From assembly GCA_000733355.1 (NCBI GenBank), contig JNVV01000001.1, forward strand, positions 3,568,278 through 3,632,277: a stretch of DNA of 64,000 nt, given 5' to 3'. Source of the stretch: Falciphora oryzae. Its lineage: Eukaryota > Ascomycota > Sordariomycetes > Magnaporthales > Magnaporthaceae. The notes beneath the pieces are model-generated. The model was given only the letters and a program-made list of their open reading frames with translations, searched no databases and was not told the DNA's origin. Position 1 is the first letter of the stretch. Each line of letters begins with the position of its first letter. Below, one piece after another: positions 1 to 11,232 of the stretch. A program made the position numbers and the translations under genes.

Positions 1-1622
1 GGCCTACTATGTGTGGGACTGGGATCGCTGGTGCAGGCGCTGGGGCGGCAAAAATGATCACGATGAAAACAACGAGGCTCGACCCCGGCTGGACCCGAAC
101 CCTAGCCACCAACCAGGGAACCTCGCACGCGGATTACAGTCACCAACAACAAACAGGTTAGTGCAAGCCAGCGACAAAAGCACACGAAAGGAGAAGGAAA
201 AAGGAAGAAAAATTAAGACACAAATAATTGAAGAGAAAAATGCTCAAGTGGTCCAACGTCGAAGGAAAATCTAGATTTCCCAGCTTGCCTTGCCACCATC
301 GCTTCTGTTGGCTCTCAATGGTCCTTTGCCCTTTTGCTGCATGCTTGGGGGTCGGGTGCGGTCCTGACTGGTCGCATAGGTTGTCTGGCTCCTTAGCGAG
401 CGGCACTGGGCGACGTGGGCAAATGGGCAAAGACGCGGCGGGCCACGGCGAGAGCTCCAGCATCCATTCAGCACCTGTGCGAATGGCCTGGGCCCCTGCC
501 CATTTACTGAGAGACGTCGCCGTCGAAATACGGAGATCGAAAACCCCCCACTTCCCCAGAAGTGCAGGCGATATCGAGACATGGATATAAATTGACAACG
601 GAAAATGTGAGCTTGAAGCCGGCTGCCCGTTTCCCTTGGTGCATGCCGGTGAGAACGTGCAATGAGTGGAAACAAACATTGACGTTACTGGTACCAAGCC
701 TCCCGCCGCAAAACGGCTGGCTGTGCCTATCATCTGGCCATCAAGTATTCCCAGCATGCCTTGGCGACCGCGATGACAGTGAGGGCCCAGAGAACGCCGG
801 GTTTGCACCGAGGGAATGGAAACAGTTACTTCAGTCGTAGGTAACAGAAGCTGCTCAAAGAAGACACTCCGAGCGACAACGGTAAACGAAAAGAATGGTG
901 CCCAATTAATCAGCGAAACCGCCCCTTACAGGGGCTCGACGCTGGGGCGGAGTTTGAAGCGTTCCAGGTGACGTCGAGGCAGTAGGTTTGTCATTGCCCC
1001 AGTTGGGCATTCTTTTTGCGACACCCCACCAAACCGCAGCCCTCCCCGAGAAACCACCATCCCACCTTGCGAAAAACGGTTGGTCTTTTTCAGGACAAAA
1101 CAACCCTCCTTTCCCTCCGCCGCCACCCAAGGTTTGACACCAGGTGATTCGTCTTTGGAGGCGCGCGCATCTATCACCAGGACCGAGCCAAGGGTTCTGG
1201 AAAGATCGGTACGCACCATTGAAGTCTCGCTTCGCTGGCTTACAACTCCCTATTCCGTGGCACGCCACCCACCATTCCGACCAAGCCGCCGTCTCTGACT
1301 GTCGGGAGAACCCCTCTTTTGATAGGACAGACATTGTACCCGATCAGAGATAGGTACCTAACCTTCCAGGGTCTTATTGACCTATTACCTCCCGTTGGTC
1401 CGGTCTGTCCGCTGTGCCTGGGCCCATCACGAACGTCACATTCCTAAGCAGTCCTCTCCAGCTGTCTGGTGCTTTCGTAACCTGCCCCGAATAAATTCCC
1501 GCCTCTCTTGAGGTTCAAGGCGTGGCTATCTTTCCCTTCCACCCTCACCTCACAACTTACTCGCCAACGCGCTCACCAAACCATACAACCTCTCGGCGCC
1601 ACACAACTGGCCGCCCTCTACC
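1..1622. other. No recognisable gene; upstream region of REI1
   Basis: No open frame here resembles a known family, and the frames present overlap on both strands as expected by chance in GC-rich DNA. The last 70 or so bases before 1623 are pyrimidine- and C-rich with no in-frame ATG, like a fungal 5' leader, so the REI1 promoter and leader probably occupy the right part. The left end of the window may be the flank of a gene lying outside it. Confidence 0.5.
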
Positions 1623-3386
1623 ATGACGACGATCGCAAGCGCTCGCGGCGTCCCAGACGCTGGCGACTCCTCTAAGATGGGTGCGCCAGCGAGCCACCCG
1701 TACACCTGCAACAGCTGCCATGTTGCCTTCAGGAACATCGAGCTACAAAAGGGCCACATGAGGGGCGACTGGCACCGGTACAACCTCAAGCGCCGCGTCG
1801 CCTCCCTGCCGCCCATCTCCTCGGAAGTCTTCAACGAGAAGGTCCTGCTGGCCCGCGCCGCCACCAGTGCCGAGGCCGACAAGGTTGGCTTCGAGCGTGC
1901 TTGCGGAGTCTGCGCAAAGGTGTATTACAGCGAGAACGCGTACCAGAACCATCTCGGCAGCAAGAACCACAAGGCAAAGGCCGCTTCCCGTTCGTCCTCT
2001 ACCAAGGGTGCCAGCAAGGCTGCAGATGAGACTGGCTCCATCATCAGCTCCACCTTCTCGCTCGGCGAGCCCACCCTCGCCCACCGTCCCAAGGTCGACC
2101 TGGACTCGGATGCTGAGGCAGAGTTCAGCCAGGTGATCGAGGGCATCAAAAAGGCCAAGGTCACCGGGGATGCTGAGGGCGATGTCGGACGCCCGTCTCC
2201 CGTCAAGCGCCCCTCCAACCCTCACCTCTCTGCCGCCGGCCAGCGAAAGACGGAACACCCCGTATCGGAGGCTGGAGACGAGGCCAATTCCGGCTCTATC
2301 ACCCCGGTCGAGTCCTCCAAGGCCGACGCGGTCACATACACCATCAAGTCGTGCCTCTTCTGTAACTACGAGTCTCCCACTGTCGCCCTCAATGCCACGC
2401 ATATGGAACGTATCCATGGCATGTTCATCCCTGAGAAGCAATACCTTGTTGACCTGGAGGGGCTTCTCGAGTCCCTACAAAAGCGTGTTCGGGAGCTGCA
2501 TGAGTGTTTTGTCTGCCAAAAAGTCAAGGTCAGCGCCTTCGCTGTTCAAACGCACATGCGCGATTCCTCCCACTGCAGGATCCCCTACACAACAGAGGGG
2601 GAGCAACTCGAGATAGGCGAGTTTTACGACTTCAGGAGTACCTACTCGGACGGGGAGGAGGACTCTGATGACGAGGGGGCCGTTGCTGAGGGCAAGCGCA
2701 GCGGTGGCGCGAGGCTAGGCGCGAAGCGGAGCACCACGGTGACCGGCGAGGATGGCGACGAGATCATGGAAGAGGGTGAGGGCGACGGCTGGGAGACTGA
2801 CAGCTCCGCCTCATCCTTGGATTCGGAGGATCTTACGGCTGTCCCTGCAGAGCGCCACTACCACCAGTACGAGCGCCTCGACAAGCACCCGCATCACAGC
2901 ACGCACGACACTCGCGCTCACCATCAGAAGGATGGCTGGCATTCTCACGCTCACAAACACACCCATGCTGCCTTCTACGACGAGTATGAGCTACATCTCC
3001 CGAACGGCAAGCACGTTGGCCACCGGACCTATCAACGCTACTACCGCCAGAACTTGCGCAACCGTCCTGTCACGGCGGAGGAGCGCGCTGAGCAGAAAGC
3101 TCTCGAGCTCGCTAAGAAGAAGGACCTGGAGACCATGGACGTGGACGGTCTCAACCGCATAGCGCGCGTCAACAGCACAAATTACTTTGCACTCATCACC
3201 CGGCGAGCCAGCGGTCAGGGGCAGAAGGGGCTCACGGGGCTCACCAAGCTGCAGGTCCGCGAAGTTACGCGCATGGAGCGTAAGGCGCGGAGCCGAGAGA
3301 GGGGTCATTTGCAGCAGGTGGACACGCGTTACAACCGCCGGGCAAACTTCCAAAAGCACTTCCACTACTCCAAGCTTGGTGGTTGA
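1623..3386 (+). CDS. REI1: REI1/ZNF622-type cytoplasmic 60S ribosome biogenesis zinc-finger protein
   Basis: A single-exon gene of 587 residues. In yeast, Rei1 acts in the cytoplasm on pre-60S particles, promoting release and recycling of Arx1/Alb1 and probing the polypeptide exit tunnel. Four C2H2-type fingers are visible: C29/C32/H45/H51, C94/C97/H110/H116, C244/C247/H260/H265 and C295/C298/H311/H317. The last is followed by the family segment EIGEFYDFRSTYSD. An acidic linker (about 340-405) leads to a histidine-rich stretch (about 410-452) and the conserved motif around GHRTYQRYYRQN. The C-terminal basic region ends in HYSKLGG, as expected of the family. The ATG at 1623 follows a C-rich leader and precedes the first finger by 28 residues. 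No intron is needed. The gene converges with CCT5, and the two stop codons are about 0.7 kb apart. The identification rests on finger order and the C-terminal motifs. Confidence 0.93.
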   Translation: MTTIASARGVPDAGDSSKMGAPASHPYTCNSCHVAFRNIELQKGHMRGDWHRYNLKRRVASLPPISSEVFNEKVLLARAATSAEADKVGFERACGVCAKVYYSENAYQNHLGSKNHKAKAASRSSSTKGASKAADETGSIISSTFSLGEPTLAHRPKVDLDSDAEAEFSQVIEGIKKAKVTGDAEGDVGRPSPVKRPSNPHLSAAGQRKTEHPVSEAGDEANSGSITPVESSKADAVTYTIKSCLFCNYESPTVALNATHMERIHGMFIPEKQYLVDLEGLLESLQKRVRELHECFVCQKVKVSAFAVQTHMRDSSHCRIPYTTEGEQLEIGEFYDFRSTYSDGEEDSDDEGAVAEGKRSGGARLGAKRSTTVTGEDGDEIMEEGEGDGWETDSSASSLDSEDLTAVPAERHYHQYERLDKHPHHSTHDTRAHHQKDGWHSHAHKHTHAAFYDEYELHLPNGKHVGHRTYQRYYRQNLRNRPVTAEERAEQKALELAKKKDLETMDVDGLNRIARVNSTNYFALITRRASGQGQKGLTGLTKLQVREVTRMERKARSRERGHLQQVDTRYNRRANFQKHFHYSKLGG

Positions 3387-4090
3387 GTGCTTCGCCCTCG
3401 AGCAAGATGTGCTAGGTCTCTCTTCGAGGACTTGCCTGCTGCATTTCGTTGCTCTTCTTACCTGGCGTCAGATTCGGCGCGGTTAGCGCATGACAACAAC
3501 TTGGGAGGAAGCGGCACACTTACACTCACTTAGGTAGCAGCAACTAGCTTCATTCGAGCATGTTTGTACCTAGCGGTTCTGTTTTATTCACTCTCTGCGT
3601 TTCGAATTTTGCATCATAGAGTCCGAGTGGACGCGCTCGGTAGCGTGGTTCTGCGGGAAGGAGAGGGTTGGAAGAAATAGCCACAAGGCATGGAGGAATT
3701 ATACAAGATGAGAAAAACTACAAAAAAAGAAGAGCTGGTCTATTGTTTCCCATATGCACTAATCATGCCTGATTTGGCTGAACGCACGAGGTTGTGTATG
3801 TAGTTCACGAGGAAGTTGGCTCCTGGAACGCCATTTCTCTTCACGATACGTCAAATGAACCCGAGCATCGCTCTGAGGAATATGAAGAGACATCTCAGGA
3901 GCGACACGAGTTGTTATTTGACTCCCTCAAATCCAACACGTGTGCCGCTGGGCGAGTGTTACCTCGTTGAGTCTATAGATGTCGTGGTTTTTGGCACGCG
4001 AGCCTCTCCCCTATTTTGGTTTCGGTATCATGCGTTTAACGCCAACCGGGGGGCCAAACCCAGTACTCTAGGTACTTCGTCTTTGCTTGG
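3387..4090. other. Convergent intergenic region between REI1 and CCT5
   Basis: The two flanking genes point towards each other here, so this must hold both 3' untranslated regions. A-rich stretches lie near 3715-3730 on the plus strand. I see no RNA gene or repeat. Open frames entering from the CCT5 side are antisense shadows. Confidence 0.6.
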
Positions 4091-5859
4091 TCAGAAATCC
4101 TCCTCGCCAGAGCCAGACACGATAACGTTGTTGATCTTCAGGATCATGCGGCACAGCTGCGTGGCCAGCATGAGCTGCTGCTTTTTGCCGATGAGTGGGT
4201 CGATGACGAAGGCCTCCTTCATATCGTTACTGCCGCGGCCCATGCAGTCGACGCCCAGGCGCCCTCGGCCGTCCCCGGACTTAACCTGCTGGCTCTTGAC
4301 CTCGGCCAGAGTAGCGATGGGGTTGAGGCCGCTGTTCTCGGCCAGTGTCATGGGGATGGTGTCAAGAGCCTCGGCAAAGGCCCGCATCGCGTACTGCTCC
4401 AGCCCAGGTGTCTTGACCGCCGCGTCCTCGACCGCGAGACTGCATGCGATCTCGGCCGAGCCGCCGCCGTACACCACCCTGTTGTCGCGGACCAGGTTGC
4501 GTACTACACAGAGCGCGTCGTGCAAAGAGCGGCGGGCCTCGTCGATTATCTGCGGGGGAAATAAGAACACGGGTTAGTCAAGCTCTTTGCGTATCAGGTA
4601 TCACGCCGCGCTTACCATCTTGTTGCTGCCCCTGACGAAAACAGTAACGGCGCGGGTATTGGCGCACTCCTCGATTACGAGCATCTTTTCCCTCGTCGTG
4701 CCGAAAGTCATCTCGCGCACAACTCCTGCAGTACCCAGCTTCTCCGCCTTCAGGTCCTCGAAACGCGGGACTATCCTTCCGTTGGTGGCGATGGCGATCA
4801 GTTCTATCTCCGGACCGCCGACCCAGCGGACAGCGGGCAGCTCGTTCTGTAGCAACAGGTGGTTGGCCTCATCGTCGAATCCCCACTGGCAAATAGCCAG
4901 GTTGGCACCCGTGTCCTTGATCTGCTGGATCATCTCGATAAACTTTTCGCGCTCGTAGTTTTGCAGCTTCTTAAACTCCTCTACTGACGAGATCTCGAGC
5001 TTGTGCTTGGTTTTGGGCTTTGGCGGCTCAAAGGCACATGTCAGAATCGCGATCTTTGCGTCGCGGACCTCGGACGGCATCTGTGGGTGCGAAAAGTCCT
5101 TGTCGACGATGACTCCCTTGACCAGCAGCGTGTCCTCGAGCGAGCCGCCGACCTTGCCGTCGACCTTGATAAGCTCAAAGTCGACGTCCTTGCGCTCGAG
5201 ATCGGCGACCGATAGCACGGCGTCGACGGCGATATTGGCGAATTGGTCGTGGGCCTTGGACACGATCTTGCTGCCCAAGCTGGTGCGCGCGACCTTGACC
5301 AGGTTTGCCGTCTCGCCAGGGCTGAACTCGATGACGTCCGAGATCTTGTCCAGCTCGGCGACGGCAATATCGCAGGCCTGGTCGTATCCGTCGGCGATGC
5401 GGATGGGGTGGATGCCCTTGTCGATCAGCTCGGCAGCCTGCTCGAGCAGGGCGCCGGCCAGGACAACGACGCCCGTGGTGCCGTCACCGATCTCATCATC
5501 CTGCGACTTAGACAGCTCGACGAGCAGCTTCGCTACGTGGTTGGTAACCTCCATCTGCTGCAGGATCGTAGCGCCATCGTTGGTCACCGTAATGTCGCCG
5601 TCGGGCGAGATGAGGATCTTGTCCAGGCCGCGAGGGCCCAGCGACGACTTGACGATGTTGGCCACCGTCCGGGCCGCCAGGATATGTGACTTGACCGCCT
5701 CGCTGCCGAACTGTCGCTTCTTCTTGCCTTGGCTGCAACGAGGCACCAACGCCACGCACACGTTAGCTATCGCGGGCGCGCCGGTGGGGAGCGGAGAAAA
5801 GGGGGCACGGGCGCGTACTCTCGGACAACAATGAACGGCCGACCCTGTTCATCCTTCAT
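4091..5859 (-). CDS. CCT5: Chaperonin TRiC/CCT subunit epsilon (TCP-1 epsilon)
   Basis: Cytosolic group II chaperonin subunit; the eight-subunit double ring folds actin, tubulin and other substrates using ATP. Three exons join in phase: 5859-5819, 5732-4616 and 4549-4091, with introns of 86 and 66 nt (GTACGC...CAG and GTAAGC...CAG). The product is 538 residues, close to human CCT5 (541). The first exon gives a start reading [13 protein letters not shown], typical of the epsilon subunit. ATP-site motifs are SLGPRG (44-49), NDGATIL (65-71) and GDGTTG (96-101), and the later GGG triplet lies at 414-416. Epsilon is favoured over other subunits by the N-terminus and the segment [16 protein letters not shown]1 diverges from it with about 1 kb between the two start codons. 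Nothing is truncated. Confidence 0.95.
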
Positions 5860-6836
5860 CACCGCCGCTGGAGGTCCATACTGTTAGCCAGGTGCTTCGG
5901 CTTGCTCGTTCGTGGGCGTGCTGTGCGTACCGTTCGCCAGGTCCAAATCTGCGGAGTCGGTCAGTCAGTACAGTATGCAAGCTTCGTGGCGGGGTGCCCG
6001 CCAGGCGGTCCGTGGACCTACTCAACGCCATCTTGACAACGGTTTGGCGGCACGGCCAAATGGAGATACGTCTAGTATTAGGCCACCCGGAAAGTCAGGA
6101 AGGAGATGGCGATTCGAAAACAAGCTGCCCGGTCTCGTTTGCTGGGTTGACGCAAAGCTACGAGAGGCGTAGATTTGGCCTAGCTATGGAAATCGCGGTG
6201 CATTTTCTTATCGATGGAGGCACCAATTTGAAAATCTGCCCTGCACCACAACAAAAGTGGATCCCGGTCAGCCAACCATGGTTGGCGGGGGTCTAGTCTA
6301 GACAGAAGTGGCTGACCCCAAAATCGGTGCTTCAGCGCAATGAGCCGTGCCACCCCTCGCGTCCGTTGCGTCACAGGTCAGCCTTGAACCCCTCCAAACA
6401 GCGTTGTGGGCGGGCGTACCGTTTAGGCTACCCCACTACTGAAGCATTCAGGTTCCATGGGTGAAAGCACCAGCGGGATGAAGGGCTTTTGGAGAAAGGA
6501 AAATTAACGAATACAATAAGGAGCAATTTCCCAGCTTTTGGGCAGATTTCATTTTACGACCAGCAACTTGGCATTCATCCAAACCTGACAGCAGCAATCA
6601 AGTCATTCAGACGTCACGGGCCACTCACCATAAGGCGGTTACTGCCACCCTCAAAGCCCAGACGGCAAACTCAAGTCTGCCTCGCGCATTTGACTTGTCG
6701 CATCGCCGCTTTTGAACCCTCTGTCATCAAACAAGCAAGGAAGAGGGGGCAAATTCAAAAGGCAACCGGAAATCACACACCACCTCTCAGACACTGGATC
6801 AGTCGGCTGTTCAGCAACGACAACACCTCACTCAAC
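5860..6836. promoter_or_regulatory. Divergent promoter region of CCT5 and HBS1
   Basis: About 980 bp separate the two divergent start codons, so both promoters and leaders must lie here. There is no clear TATA box close to either start. The HBS1 reading frame stays open upstream of its assigned start back to an ATG at 6489, but that extension does not resemble the family. I found no RNA gene or repeat. Confidence 0.55.
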
Positions 6837-9429
6837 ATGTCTCGTCATCGAGCATACCAGAACTACGACTATGATAATGATCTGGACGAGTACGAAGGCG
6901 ACGAGTATGGACTCGACACCCTAAACCCAGAGGACCAAGAGGCCATGAATCAGGCCACGGTCGCCCTGTACAACGTTCTAGGCGCGGAGGCATCCAAGAT
7001 CCCCAAAGATCAGGCCCACGAGGCCCTCTGGCACTACTACTTTGACGTGGACAAAGCGGCTGCCTACCTGGTCAGCAAGTTTGTTGCACCAAAGCCCGTC
7101 AAGGCCAAGGTCAAGGCGCCAGAAGGTGAGCGTCACATTTTCAGCTCTGTTTGCGGCTGCCTTACACTTTACTGCCCTTGCTCGATTCCCACCACTACAA
7201 CTCCGACCGAAGAATTCCGCGCAGAAGAGGCAGGGGTCCCAGGGTGCTTTGCGACGGGGGAGAGGCTCTCCAGGAGCCATCACTCTGGCATGAGCTGGCC
7301 CCAGGCAGGACTTGAAAGGACCAGTGTGACGACAGCCGCGCCTCCTGCGCCGATGTCGTTTGACGCCTTCTTTCACGACATGCCATGGCTCAGCATCCCC
7401 AAAGACCGGCAAACGGTCTTCATCCTGCCACAACTCCCACGTGGCGGTCTCCTGGGCGGGGCGGGCCCCGGGCAGAAGATGTCTAAGCTGCAGGCTCTCG
7501 CAGCCGCTCGCAAGAAGGCAGCAGAAAGCAAGAAGGCAGGCGCCGGAGATGCACAGGTCCCACAGCAACAAATGGAGAGCCTTTCTCTGGGGGGAGCAGA
7601 CCTGGTCAAAGAGAACTTCAACCCGGCACTTGGGGCCATGGCAGGGTTACGAATCACCGCCAACACCACCACGGCCACCGCATCCTCACCAATAATGCCG
7701 ACTCCTAGCGGTCTCCCTGACCCGCCGCCCCAGGACCCAGGCTTCGGACAGACGGACGAGCCTGGAGAAACCGGAAACCTAGACATGCCCTTGCCCGTGG
7801 TAGCCCAGCCATCAGCATTCGCGCGCACACTCCTCGGGTCTCCTGCCGCCTCTCGCACTGTGCCGCAACAGCAGTCTTTTGCCCTCCCTTACATGGCCTT
7901 CATGCCCACAATGGTGGATGCGTTTTCACAACCCTCACCAGACGACACCGTCCTAGCGGCGCAGGCGCAAGGTTCGCTCACGGGCAAGGGCAGAAAGTGA
8001 TGCCACACTCGAGCCTCGGTCGACTGACTATCAAGCAGCCGGTAAACAGAAAGCCGCAGGCGCTTCAAAGAAGGCGCCAAAAACTGAGAAGAGCGACCCC
8101 TTGTCCGAGTCGGTTAGGAGCCTAAAGGTCGAAGACGCGCCCTTGCCCAAGAGCAAGAACCTCGATGTCCTGGACGAGTACGAGAAGAGCAAGAAGAAGA
8201 AGAGCGCGAGCTTCGTCGTGGTCGGACACGTTGACGCGGGGAAGAGCACACTTATGGGCAGGCTCCTCCTGGATCTCAAAGTCGTGGACGAGAGAACAGT
8301 CCAGAAGTACAGGAAAGAGGCCGAGTCGATGGGCAAGTCATCTTTTGCGCTGGCATGGATCCTTGACCAGAGAACTGAGGAGAGATCCCGGGGCGTCACT
8401 ATCGACATTGCTACCAACCGATTCGAAACCGACACCACATCATTCACCATCCTCGATGCTCCAGGACACAAGGACTTCATCCCCAACATGATCGCCGGGG
8501 CCAGCCAGGCTGACTTTGCCATTCTGGTCATCGACTCAAGCACAGGAGCGTTTGAGTCGGGTCTCAAAGGACAAACCAGGGAGCACTCATTGCTGATAAG
8601 GAGCATGGGTGTCTCGCGAGTCATCGTGGCGGTCAACAAGCTGGACACGACGGACTGGTCCCGGGATCGGTACGACGAGATCTGCCAGCAGGTTTCCGGG
8701 TTCATGTCGGCAACCGGATTCCAGATGAAGAACATCAGCTTCGTGCCGCTGTCGGGGCTCAACGGCGACAACCTGGTCAAGCGGTCAGCAGCAGCCGCTG
8801 CAGCATGGTACACTGGGCCAACCCTCGTCGAGGAGCTGGAGAGCTCGGAGCCCATGACGCGTGCACTGAAAGAGCCGCTTCGCATGACCATCTCGGACGT
8901 CTACCGCACAACGCTCAGCCCGCTGACCATCACGGGTCGCCTCGACGCTGGCTCGGTGCAGATGGGAGACGCCATCCTGGTACAGCCGAGCGGAGAGAAA
9001 GCCTATGTCAAGGCGCTCGAAATGGACTCGGAGCCGGTCGACTGGGCGGTGGCAGGCCAGAACGTGTCCATCCATCTCGCCAATATCGACCCAATCCATG
9101 TGCGCACAGGCGACATCATCTGCAGCACGGCGAACCCGATCGAGTGTGTCGACATCTTCACGGCCAAGGTTCTTGCGTTCGACATCCTCATGCCCATGCA
9201 GGTCGACGTCCATCGGGGGCGGCTGCACGCGGCGGGGCAGATCCAGGAGATGCCAGCGATCCTCCATAAGATGACTGGAGCCGTGACGAAAAAGAGGCCT
9301 AGAATCATCAAGGCAGGTGACACGGCCAGGATCGTGGTCAAGATGTCATCCAAGGTGCCGCTCGAGACCGGCCAACGCATCATCCTGCGCAGCAACGGAT
9401 CGACAGTGGCGGCGGGCTTGCTGGAATAG
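6837..9429 (+). CDS. HBS1: Hbs1-type translational GTPase (ribosome rescue, partner of Dom34/Pelota)
   Basis: Hbs1 with Dom34 splits stalled ribosomes in no-go and non-stop decay. My model joins exons 6837-7125, 7309-7971 and 8039-9429, giving 780 residues. The N-terminal Hbs1 domain starts MSRHRAYQNYDYDND. A linker carries FFHDMPW, PRGGLLGG and PSPDD (305-309). The GTPase domain has P-loop GHVDAGKST (380-388), switch RGVTIDI, DAPGH and NKLD, followed by the two beta-barrel domains. GQTREH and SGLNGDN favour Hbs1/eRF3 over EF-1alpha, and the N-terminal domain excludes eRF3. The donor of intron 2 (7972-8038, 67 nt) is GTTCGC, but CTGAC near its acceptor and the restored frame support it. Intron 1 (7126-7308) is less certain: several other in-frame CAG acceptors exist and the intron has no in-frame stop. 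The start is chosen at the family N-terminus although the frame is open further upstream. Confidence 0.9.
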
Positions 9430-11232
9430 CGCTCCTGCTATCGCACTCTAATCGATCACCGTTGTTGCTGTTTTACTCATACCCTTGAAGAAGCATGGAG
9501 GAATGGATTTTACCAAGATAGAGGCTCGGGGTTCATTGCCAATAAAATCATTGCGTACCCAATTCCCGTTCGGCGTGACCACTGGTCAATTGATTGCGAC
9601 GCACCGAAGTGGAAGCCTTGATGTCCGGATAAGAAAGGGGGGCCTCAGGGGTATCTACAGGCCTCTTTGAGACAGGGGCCTCTAACGAGTAAGGTTTGTG
9701 GACGGAGCCCCAGGATGTCGACATCCTCGGCCTTGTTGCCGGAAACGAGATTGATTTCGGCGAGCCGAGACGGGAGCATCGCGGCGGCAGTTGGCAGAAA
9801 TGGATCCTGGACAAAAAGACAGAGGCACTAAAGTGGCGCTTACCTACTTTCGTGCAACACAGCCACTGCTCCCAGACTGCCAACCTAAAAGTATCTGCAG
9901 TACGATGTCGAAAGGAAGAAGAACAAAATGGTTGAAAGGTAAAAATAAAATGTGTGGTGAAGCTGCCAGTCAAGCATTGGGAGCATTGAAGTGAGTGACA
10001 AAACAATGATCCCCGAAAACAGGGAGCCCCACCTCCGCAAAAGGACTGACGATGATGTTTGGTTCCGCCTGCCCCTCGCTCGGCAGGTAATAAAAAGGCC
10101 ACAGTGGCAGAGAGAGCGAATTGATGGGAAGGAAGCTGCCGCGGCGGTTGCATTGCATCGCCACAGGCTCTGCCGAGAAGCATCAGCAGCAGAGCCCCAT
10201 CCCCACACCTCTGACCGGGCCAAGCCCACGGAGGGAAGCTCAGCGAACAGGACGGAATCCGATCGATTCATCACCCGTGGCGCTTAAGGTGAGTGGGGAG
10301 CCTGGTGGGATTCAGGCGCGTTCCTGTGCCTTCTACGCCGTTCTTGGTTTGAGGTTTTGAGCGACTTCAGGAACCGCGGGAGTCTAATTACCGCTTCCGC
10401 CTGGCCCAACTGGGCAGACCCCCCGATCTGTCCTCTTTTCTTGCGCGCTGCCCCGCAGAAGGGCGAGGTTAGGTGGCGGCTAACGGGAGCAGTATCGCCG
10501 CAGAATGGACATGTGGCACAAGCACGGCAGGGCAAAATTCTGGGCAGTCCGTCCTCAATGGAAGTGAAAGGGGGCACTGGAAGCAGCCAGACGCCGGCCT
10601 CACGCATTTGTGATTGGCGCGAGGCGAGTAGGCGGTGTGCACCGCATTTGGGTTTCTCCTTGCTGCCAACCTTCCAACCCGGAGCGCTTGCGGCGTGCTG
10701 CATGCGTGCTCCATGCCGGCGGGAGTGGTGGTGGTGAGGCGTAGAAGAAGGGATGTTGGTGGTGGCGGACCAAGTGAACAAGGCCAGAAATAGATCGGCT
10801 CAGGGGCGCTGCAGGCTGCAAGTTGGATTGGCGACCCCCGCCAGGCGATGGAGACCCCTGTCGCGTGTGGCTGGTGCGGTGGGCTCAAGCTGGCAGGCGG
10901 GCGGGTTTTGGATGAAATCTGTCCTTTCTGCCAAAATGGACACCGTAACTTTTTGGGTGGACCTGCCACCTCAGTGAATTTTGGCGGAATCGATATAAGG
11001 CGGCGCCTTGCAAGAATCCCCTCCTCGACGCACCCTCTCCTCTCCCACTTGAACCAACCATACCACCCGACGATTCCCTGCCTTCCTCCCGCCAGGTAGC
11101 AGTGGACAGCGCACGCTTTTTTCCCTCTTTCTAGCCTTGTTTCTAATCCGTCCGTCCTAATCTTGTGCGACGACAACCCCCACCAACGTCTCGCCAGTTC
11201 ACGGAGAGAGCCTCCCGCGGGCTTCCACCACA
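9430..11232. other. HBS1 3' flank and KAR2 promoter/leader region
   Basis: No gene is recognisable. The left part should contain the HBS1 3' UTR. The right part must contain the KAR2 promoter and leader, with a TATA-like element at 10992-11000. I looked for the A. niger HacA-type UPR site and for CCAAT-N9-CCACG and found no good match by eye. Confidence 0.5.
10992..11000 (+). promoter_or_regulatory. TATA-like element upstream of KAR2
   Basis: The sequence GATATAAGG lies about 230 nt before the KAR2 start codon, followed by a pyrimidine-rich stretch that suits a transcription start and leader. This is a motif match only. Confidence 0.4.

Noticed and set aside
5001..5834. 277-codon plus-strand frame
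   Set aside because: Antisense shadow of CCT5; Ser-rich, no family resemblance.
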